Position numbers and translations under genes: made by a program
The notes under the pieces: model-generated
What the model saw: the letters and a program-made list of their open reading frames with translations, nothing else
The model's database searches: none
What the model was told of the DNA's origin: nothing
DNA from: Cryobacterium sp.
GTDB taxonomy: Bacteria; Actinomycetota; Actinomycetes; Actinomycetales; Microbacteriaceae
Assembly: GCF_025463825.1 (NCBI RefSeq)
Contig: NZ_JAODBG010000012.1
Coordinates: forward strand, 1-60,351
Direction: 5' to 3'
DNA length: 60,351 nt
In this document: piece by piece, positions 54,638 through 60,351 of the stretch
Numbering within the stretch: the first letter of the stretch is position 1
Layout: every line of letters starts with the position of its first letter

Positions 54638-55735
54638 ATGTTCCAGAAGACACCGCACTCCAGCGACACGTTCGATCCGGCCGCGGGCCCCGCAGCGGAT
54701 GCCCACCTCACCCACCGGGAAACCGGGCTGGCGAGGGTGCCGGTCTGGCTCTGGAAGGCCATCATGACCCGCGTCGCACCGGGGGAGCTGCACAAGTTCA
54801 ATTCCGACCCGATCGACGCCGTCGACTACCATTTCGACCTCGACTACGTGGGCGACGGAATCCGGGACCACCGCCTCGACGTTCTCGTGCCGCACGACGA
54901 CACGGACGCCCACGCCGCCGGCGATCCGTTGCCGGTGTACATCTACTTCCACGGCGGCGGCTGGACCTCCGGCGACAAAGCACCGCTCACCAAGTACGCC
55001 GCCAGTCAGGCGGTCGAGGGCATGGTGGTGGTCAACGCGAACTACCGGATGGCCACCCGGTTCAAGATCGGCCACATGCTGCACGACGCCAATGCGGTGC
55101 TCACCTGGGTCAAGCGCAACATCGTCGACTACGGCGGCGACCCGACCCGCATCGTCATCGGCGGCGACTCGGCCGGCGGTCACATCGCGGCGTTGCTCAC
55201 GGCCGCGGCCAGCGACCAGGCCCTCGCCGAGCACTACGACATCGACCTCCAGATCGAGCCGGCGCATCTGCGCGGTCTCGTCCAGCACTGCAGCATTGCC
55301 GACTTCTCGGTGATGTTCGAGCGTGGGTTCGTGCTCAGCCTCAACTTCCTGAGGATGCTGCTGCCCGAGCGAAGCCGCGGCATGTCCCTGCGCGACGCTG
55401 CCAAGTTCCTCTCGCCGATCGAGTGGCTCGACAAGGGCTTCCCGCCGGTGTTCATCACCACCTCGGAGCGGGACTACTTCTACCGGGCCAACCTCAACTT
55501 CATCGAGGCGCTGCGTCGCCGGTCGGTGCTCGTCGACACGGTGATCTACGGGCGCCACCGGACCAACACCCGGCACACCTGGCAGCAGGATGCCCGGCAC
55601 CCCGAATCGCAGGAGGTCTACCAGCGGCTGGGTTCGTTCGTGCGCTCCGTGGCCGCGCTGCCGGCCGCGGCGCAGGGCCTGGCGGCGGCCGCGCTGGCAG
55701 GGCCCGCCTCTGCTGCTGAGCCCGCCCTGGCCTAG
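54638..55735 (+). CDS. Alpha/beta hydrolase (HSL/esterase family)
   Basis: 365 residues. Oxyanion motif YFHGGGW (103-109), nucleophile Ser178 in IGGDSAGG, and a late His in GRHRTNTRHTW region: the hormone-sensitive-lipase branch. The last 25 residues are Ala-rich. Likely an ester hydrolase. ATG follows TAAGG. Upstream 216 nt contain no other gene. Confidence 0.9.
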   Translation: MFQKTPHSSDTFDPAAGPAADAHLTHRETGLARVPVWLWKAIMTRVAPGELHKFNSDPIDAVDYHFDLDYVGDGIRDHRLDVLVPHDDTDAHAAGDPLPVYIYFHGGGWTSGDKAPLTKYAASQAVEGMVVVNANYRMATRFKIGHMLHDANAVLTWVKRNIVDYGGDPTRIVIGGDSAGGHIAALLTAAASDQALAEHYDIDLQIEPAHLRGLVQHCSIADFSVMFERGFVLSLNFLRMLLPERSRGMSLRDAAKFLSPIEWLDKGFPPVFITTSERDYFYRANLNFIEALRRRSVLVDTVIYGRHRTNTRHTWQQDARHPESQEVYQRLGSFVRSVAALPAAAQGLAAAALAGPASAAEPALA

Positions 55736-55828
55736 CGCGACCTGCGCCTCGGCCCTGCGGCCGACCGGCGCATGGTAGACAAGTCCGGTAGCGGCCGGGC
55801 CACCGGGCTGCGCCAGCAGAGGAGCGCG

Positions 55829-56575
55829 ATGAGCCAGGCCGACCCGTTTCCGGTCACCGGGCTGCCCCGCGCGGGGCTGCCCAGCCGTGCTCTCGTGGTC
55901 GGCGACCCGTTCCGCGCCGAAAGCATCTCCCGTCAGCTCGCCAACGTGCGGGAGGTCGCCCACCGACGGGAGTACCGCTCGTTCGTGGGCGAATGGAACG
56001 GGACCCCGGTCGTGGTCGCCTCCCACGGCGTGGGCGCCCCCGGGGCCCTCTGCCTTTTCCAGGAGCTGATGGATGCGGGCGTGGCCACCGTCATCCGGCT
56101 CGGCACGGCCGGCGCACTGTTGGGCGGCATCGGGGACGGCGACCTCATCATCGCCGAGTCCTGCGTGCGGGACGACGGCGTCACCCATCAGCTCGTGCCG
56201 GAGAGCTACCCGGCCGCCTCGGCGCCAGAGGTGGTGCTCGCACTGGCGGCGGCGGCCCGGCACCACGGCGCGCCACACCACCGTGGCGTTGTCTGGACCC
56301 GGGCGGCGTTCCGCCCCGGGATCGTCGACCTCAAGCAGGCCGGCTACGTCACGCTCGGCGTGCTCGCCATCGAGATGGAGCTCTCCGCCCTGCTGGTGCT
56401 CGCCTCCACCCGCGGCGTGCGGGCCGGTGGCGGCCTCGTCATCGACGGGGCCAACGCCGACGACCTCGTTGACGGCACCGGTTACGACCCGCATCGCAGC
56501 GTGGTGGCCGACGGTGTGGCCCGCGCCGTCTCGGTCACCCTCGACGCTCTCGTCGCCCTGCCCGAGTTCGACTGA
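55829..56575 (+). CDS. Nucleoside phosphorylase (uridine phosphorylase-like)
   Basis: 248 residues: phosphate site GDPFRAE, IRLGTAGALLGG, and the substrate motif GVLAIEMELSALL. It should split a nucleoside to base and ribose-1-phosphate. Start ATG 55829 after GAGGAG; the frame to 55772 has no site. It could feed or complement the NCS1 operon, but it is 35 kb away. Confidence 0.9.
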   Translation: MSQADPFPVTGLPRAGLPSRALVVGDPFRAESISRQLANVREVAHRREYRSFVGEWNGTPVVVASHGVGAPGALCLFQELMDAGVATVIRLGTAGALLGGIGDGDLIIAESCVRDDGVTHQLVPESYPAASAPEVVLALAAAARHHGAPHHRGVVWTRAAFRPGIVDLKQAGYVTLGVLAIEMELSALLVLASTRGVRAGGGLVIDGANADDLVDGTGYDPHRSVVADGVARAVSVTLDALVALPEFD

Positions 56576-56624
56576 GGGCTCATCCGACGCAAGAAGCACG
56601 CTGCGCGATCGCCCCGGCGCCCGC

Positions 56625-56630
56625 TAGCAT
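56625..56630 (+). promoter_or_regulatory. -10 box of a probable leaderless thioesterase mRNA
   Basis: TAGCAT ends 6 nt before the GTG at 56637 and decides that start against the ATG at 56643. Confidence 0.5.
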
Positions 56631-56636
56631 CAGCGG

Positions 56637-57215
56637 GTGCACATGTTCTTTCGAACCCTGCTCCACTCCCTGCTGTCGCGCTTCGGGCCCCGGCTCGGGC
56701 ACTACGACGTCGCACGCACCCGGTTTATCACCCTGCCAACCGACCAGGACATCCTGCGGCACATGAACAACGGCGTGTACCTGTCGATCATGGACATTGC
56801 CCGGTTCGACATGCTGCACCGCACCGGCATCTGGGCCATCTTCCAGGCCAAGGGCTGGTACCCGGTGGTGGTGTCCGAAACCATCAGCTTCCGCAAGTCC
56901 CTCACCATCGGCCAGCGGTTCACCGTGGAGTCGCGCATCCTGGGCTTCGATGAGAAGGCGGTCTACGTCGAGCAGCGTTTCGTGCGTCCCGTCGAGGGTC
57001 CGGATGCCGTTCCCGGCGAGGTCGAGGTCTACGCTCGGGGGTTCATCCGCGGGCGCTTCCTCAAGCGCACCGGCGGTGTCGTCACCATCGAGGAACTCGC
57101 CGATGCCGTCGGCGCCGTGCCGGACGGCGTCACGGTGCCGGCCTGGCTGCTGGACTGGAGCGCCGACGTGGCCATGCCGGCCACCCGGGCGCCCGCGCCC
57201 AGCATCTGGGAGTAG
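56637..57215 (+). CDS. Hotdog-fold acyl-CoA thioesterase
   Basis: 192 residues, hot-dog fold: LRHMNNGVYLSIMDIARFDM with the catalytic Asp of 4-hydroxybenzoyl-CoA-thioesterase-like proteins, then VVSETISFRKSLTIGQRF. It hydrolyses an acyl-CoA; chain preference unknown. Start GTG 56637 by its leaderless-type promoter. Confidence 0.9.
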   Translation: MHMFFRTLLHSLLSRFGPRLGHYDVARTRFITLPTDQDILRHMNNGVYLSIMDIARFDMLHRTGIWAIFQAKGWYPVVVSETISFRKSLTIGQRFTVESRILGFDEKAVYVEQRFVRPVEGPDAVPGEVEVYARGFIRGRFLKRTGGVVTIEELADAVGAVPDGVTVPAWLLDWSADVAMPATRAPAPSIWE

Positions 57216-57248
57216 CGGCCTCCGGGAGCGGCGGCGTCCGGGAGCAGC

Positions 57249-57809
57249 TCAGAGCGAATCGGTGCTTTCGAGCGGATGCACCCGCCGAGGCACGATCAGG
57301 TCCTGGTAGTGGGCCTTCAAAGCGGGGTAGTACCGGCCGAACGCCGGCATCGGGCGGTGCGTGCGGTTGGCGACGAGCCGGTCCAGGTAGTAGTCCCAGA
57401 CCGGGCCGAAGGTGGCGGCTTCGCTCGGGGAATCCAGTCGCAGCCCGAAGGTCAGCACGGTCTTGCCCGAACCCTCGCTCAGGTGCGCGAGCACCCGCCA
57501 GGCGTCCTCGCCCTCGCCGATGTCCAGCGCCAGGCGGGCGGGAGCGACGCATTCGAGGATGCTCACGTACTCCCATTCCGAGTCGTTCTTGGACTCCATC
57601 CGAAAGCGCACGGCCCCGGTCAGCGGGGAGCCGGTGTAGGTGCCGATCCAGGCGTGCAGGGCCTCCGGTTTGGTCAGGCCCTCCCAGATGTACTCGGGGG
57701 CCGCTGTGAAAATCCGGTCGAAGAGCAGGTACAGCCCGTCGGCCCGGTGGGCAAACCTCCCGGTGGCATGAGCGATGTCTGATGGACCCGGGGCGGGCTG
57801 GCTGGGCAT
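57249..57809 (-). CDS. SRPBCC (AHSA1-like) domain protein
   Basis: 186 residues, START-like fold typical of AHSA1 proteins: LYLLFDRIFTAAPEYIWEGL, then LHAWIGTYTG and WEYVSILECVAPARL. Such proteins bind small hydrophobic ligands; no enzyme role can be read. ATG at 57809 follows GGAGGT. Separated by 71 nt from the flavoprotein gene upstream. Confidence 0.9.
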   Translation of the reverse strand: MPSQPAPGPSDIAHATGRFAHRADGLYLLFDRIFTAAPEYIWEGLTKPEALHAWIGTYTGSPLTGAVRFRMESKNDSEWEYVSILECVAPARLALDIGEGEDAWRVLAHLSEGSGKTVLTFGLRLDSPSEAATFGPVWDYYLDRLVANRTHRPMPAFGRYYPALKAHYQDLIVPRRVHPLESTDSL

Positions 57810-57880
57810 TGTGACCTCCACGGTGAGTGAACACGAGCCTTTCTCTGAGGCTATGCCTTCTTGGCGGCCGCCGCCAGAGA

Positions 57881-59434
57881 TCACTCCGCCTCGAGAACCG
57901 CCATCGCCGCGTTGTGGCCGCCGATCCCACTGACGCCGCCACCGCGGCGCGCGGCGGCGCCGCAGAGCAGGATCCGGGGGTGCGCGGTGGCGACCCCCCA
58001 GCGCTCGGCGGGGGTCCGAACGGCCTCGTCGTCCTCGAGGAACGGCCAGGACAGCCGACCGTGGAAGATGTCGCCGCCGGGCAGGTTCAACGCGTCCTCC
58101 AGGTCGGCGGTGGTCTTGGTCTCGATACAGGGCGCGCCGGCGGCATCCGTCATCAGCAGGCTCTCGACGGGCTCGGCGAGCACCGAATTGAGGGAGGCGA
58201 GCACGGCGGCCTGCAGCGCTGCCCGGGTGGCGGTGTTGTCGGGCCGGGCGAGCCGGTCCGGTGTGTGCAGGCCGAACACCGTGAGGGTATGGGCGCCGGC
58301 GACGATCAGGTCGGGGGAGAGGATGCTTGGATCGGTCAGGGAATGGCAGTAGATCTCGCAGGCCAGGGTGCCGGGGATCCGTCCGGCCTTCGCCTCGTCG
58401 TAAGCGGTCTCCAGCTGGGACAGGGTTTCGTTGATGTGGAAGGTGCCGCCGAACGCCGCCTCGGGGGAGACGGTGGCGTCCCGCAACCGCGGCAACCGGG
58501 AGAGCAGCAGGTTCACCTTCACCTGGGCGCCCTCCGGCTTCTCGCCTGGCGGGTCTCCAAGCAGACCCTGCAGCACCCATGGCGCCACGTTCGCCAGGAC
58601 ATACCCGCCGGTGACGGTCTGTTCGTCGGCACCCACCCGGTAGCGAACGCTGCCGTCGGGGCTGATGCCGGTCACTTCCGCGCCGGTCAAGATGCGCGCG
58701 CCGGCGCCCCTGGCCACCCGCTCCAGCTCACCGGTCAGCGCCCCCATTCCGCCGAGAGGCACATCCCAGTCCCCGGTGCCATTGCCGATGGAGTGATACA
58801 GAAAACACACGTTCGCGCCGAGGGACGCGTCGTGCACCGAGGTGAACGTGCCGATCAGGCCGTCGGTGGCCACGATCCCGCGCACCACGTCGTTGCCGAA
58901 GCGCCGGGTGAGCAGGTCCCCGAGGGGCCGTTCAATGAGTTCGGCCCAGAGCTCATTGTCGCCCAGCAATCGGCGGGCCTCGCAGCGGGTGGGCAGCGGT
59001 TCGCACACCGAGGGGAAGAGTGCTTGTGCCAGGCGGGAGAGGTCCGTGCTGAGCGCGACCCAGGCGTCGATGTCGCCCCCTGCCCCGATCCGCTCGAAGG
59101 AGGCGCGCGTGGCGTCGGCGTCGCCGGAATCCACCAGCAGGCCGTGCGTGGGATCCGCGGGGTCCGGCGTGTAGGAGGAGTACCGCCGCCGGGCCAGCGC
59201 GATGTCCAGGCCGAGCTCGTCGATGATGCGCGCCGGCAGCAGGCTCACCAGATAGGAGTAGCGGGACAGCCGCGCATCCACCCCGGCGAATGCCGTGGCC
59301 GAGACGGCAGCGCCGCCCACGTGATCATCGCGCTCGAGGAGCAGCACGCTCTTGCCCGCCCGGGCCAGGTAGGCGGCGGCGGTCAGGCCGTTGTGGCCCC
59401 CTCCGACGATCACGATGTCGGCTGTCGTTTCCAT
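57881..59434 (-). CDS. FAD-dependent oxidoreductase, phytoene desaturase-like
   Basis: 517 residues. N-terminal IVIVGGGHNGLTAAAYLAR is the dinucleotide-binding fold; the C-terminal SGIGGHNAAMAVLEAE closes the flavin site. It matches the PYROXD2/CrtI-like branch of unknown substrate, and no carotenoid gene is adjacent. ATG at 59434 follows GGAAGG; the longer frame to 59539 would run into the rrn promoter. Confidence 0.9.
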   Translation of the reverse strand: METTADIVIVGGGHNGLTAAAYLARAGKSVLLLERDDHVGGAAVSATAFAGVDARLSRYSYLVSLLPARIIDELGLDIALARRRYSSYTPDPADPTHGLLVDSGDADATRASFERIGAGGDIDAWVALSTDLSRLAQALFPSVCEPLPTRCEARRLLGDNELWAELIERPLGDLLTRRFGNDVVRGIVATDGLIGTFTSVHDASLGANVCFLYHSIGNGTGDWDVPLGGMGALTGELERVARGAGARILTGAEVTGISPDGSVRYRVGADEQTVTGGYVLANVAPWVLQGLLGDPPGEKPEGAQVKVNLLLSRLPRLRDATVSPEAAFGGTFHINETLSQLETAYDEAKAGRIPGTLACEIYCHSLTDPSILSPDLIVAGAHTLTVFGLHTPDRLARPDNTATRAALQAAVLASLNSVLAEPVESLLMTDAAGAPCIETKTTADLEDALNLPGGDIFHGRLSWPFLEDDEAVRTPAERWGVATAHPRILLCGAAARRGGGVSGIGGHNAAMAVLEAE

Positions 59435-59516
59435 GGGGAAGCCTTCCGGATAGCGGCGATGCTGGTGCTTCGACCCTAGCTCCGCGAGGCCGACACGCCC
59501 GGGATGCATAGGTGAT

Positions 59517-59546
59517 TTGCGAGGGCCTCCGAAACCCACGTATAGT
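59517..59546 (+). promoter_or_regulatory. rrn operon promoter
   Basis: TTGCGA (59517-59522) and TATAGT (59541-59546) with an 18-bp spacer, about 460 nt before the 16S gene. It is the best sigma-70-type promoter in the leader region. Confidence 0.65.
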
Positions 59547-60003
59547 CATCTCTCGTCACCCCACAGGTTCGGAAAAGCCGCAGAGCTTCCGGCCTCAAGC
59601 GGGACCAACTCCAAGCAGAAAAGAAAGCGATTCTTCGCTTTGCACAGCTTGATGAAGTTCGCTTCGAATCCAGTAATTGGAAACCAGGCGGACAACAAGA
59701 AACAACATCGAAGTGCCCCGGAGCGACAGCCTTATCGGCCTGAAGTCGGGTGCGTCCGATCCTTGAGAACTCAACAGCGTGCACAATGTCAAATGCCAAA
59801 AACCTCGTGGTTTGGATCCGTTTCTAGCGGTGAAGGGCCAGGAGATTCCTTTGGAAAACATTTAAACAACAAAGCAAGTCAGTAATGATTTGTTCTGTCA
59901 GTTTCAAACTTGTGTTCTGTTCGCCTATTCCGGCGGCTGGACACACTAGATGTGCCCGTGCGGTCCCTGAGCTTGTCGAAGGGTCGTGTGAGGCTATTAA
60001 ACA
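59547..60003 (+). other. rRNA leader
   Basis: About 457 nt of lower GC than the genes, without a convincing ORF. It contains TTGAGAACTCAACAGCGTGC (59761-59780), a sequence typical of actinobacterial pre-16S leaders, probably part of the antitermination/processing region, and a REP-like element at 59965-59983. Confidence 0.6.
59965..59983. repeat. REP-like element in the rRNA leader
   Basis: CCCTGAGCTTGTCGAAGGG, a word I recall as a common dispersed repeat in Microbacteriaceae, 21 nt before the 16S 5' end. Confidence 0.45.

Positions 60004-60351
<348 letters not shown>

Overview
The window is high-GC actinobacterial DNA. It ends inside the 5' part of a 16S rRNA gene whose sequence, together with the gene content (NucS instead of MutSL, DUF222/HNH protein, coproporphyrin-type heme genes with ChdC, a Microbacteriaceae-type small protein), points to the family Microbacteriaceae, probably Cryobacterium or a close relative. 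The family call is firm; the genus is a guess from memory of the 16S variable region. No tRNA, CRISPR array, transposase or prophage was found.

Layout. 1-12 kb: the end of a DUF222/HNH protein, a broken guanidinium exporter gene under a well-preserved guanidine-III riboswitch, an FKBP lipoprotein, a twice-frameshifted DHA2 MFS transporter, an ArsR-SulP pair, a HAD phosphatase, NucS, an MFS transporter, and a MATE transporter whose N-terminus also looks frameshifted. 12-22 kb: a divergent MerR/SDR pair, a quinone-reductase-like MDR protein, an M13 peptidase, a class A beta-lactamase-like protein without the catalytic Ser/Lys, and a tight four-gene operon (NCS1 permease, cysteine hydrolase, ADP-ribosylglycohydrolase, PfkB kinase) that reads as an uncharacterised nucleoside or N-glycoside salvage route. 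22-31 kb: nitroreductase, glutamate dehydrogenase, Nudix plus AroE-like pair, CstA-YbdD, a polysaccharide deacetylase lipoprotein and glycyl-tRNA synthetase.

31-45 kb is the heme locus. hemA is divergent from hemE-cgoX; chdC-cpfC-hemC-hemD and hemB-hemL follow. Together they run from glutamyl-tRNA to heme through coproporphyrin. Only the coproporphyrinogen-forming product chain seen here is inferred; no separate decarboxylase beyond HemE is needed in this route. A three-gene membrane cassette (YtxH-like, holin_3_6-like, DUF3618) lies between cgoX and chdC, and a TetR/metallo-hydrolase pair lies between hemD and hemB.

45-60 kb: a hypothetical protein with a Lys/Ala/Pro tail, an internally deleted XRE-cupin regulator, small metabolic enzymes, an ABC exporter, a class V aminotransferase, MFS transporter, TrhO, PEBP protein, two hydrolase/phosphorylase genes, a thioesterase, an SRPBCC protein and a phytoene-desaturase-like flavoprotein, then the rrn promoter, leader and 16S start.

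Two window-wide themes stand out. First, many genes (at least twelve) have a TANNNT box ending 6-7 nt before the start codon and no Shine-Dalgarno, so they are probably leaderless; this fixes several start codons. Second, gene 3' ends carry long palindromes, including two 70-nt copies with the same 33-4-33 architecture 37 kb apart.
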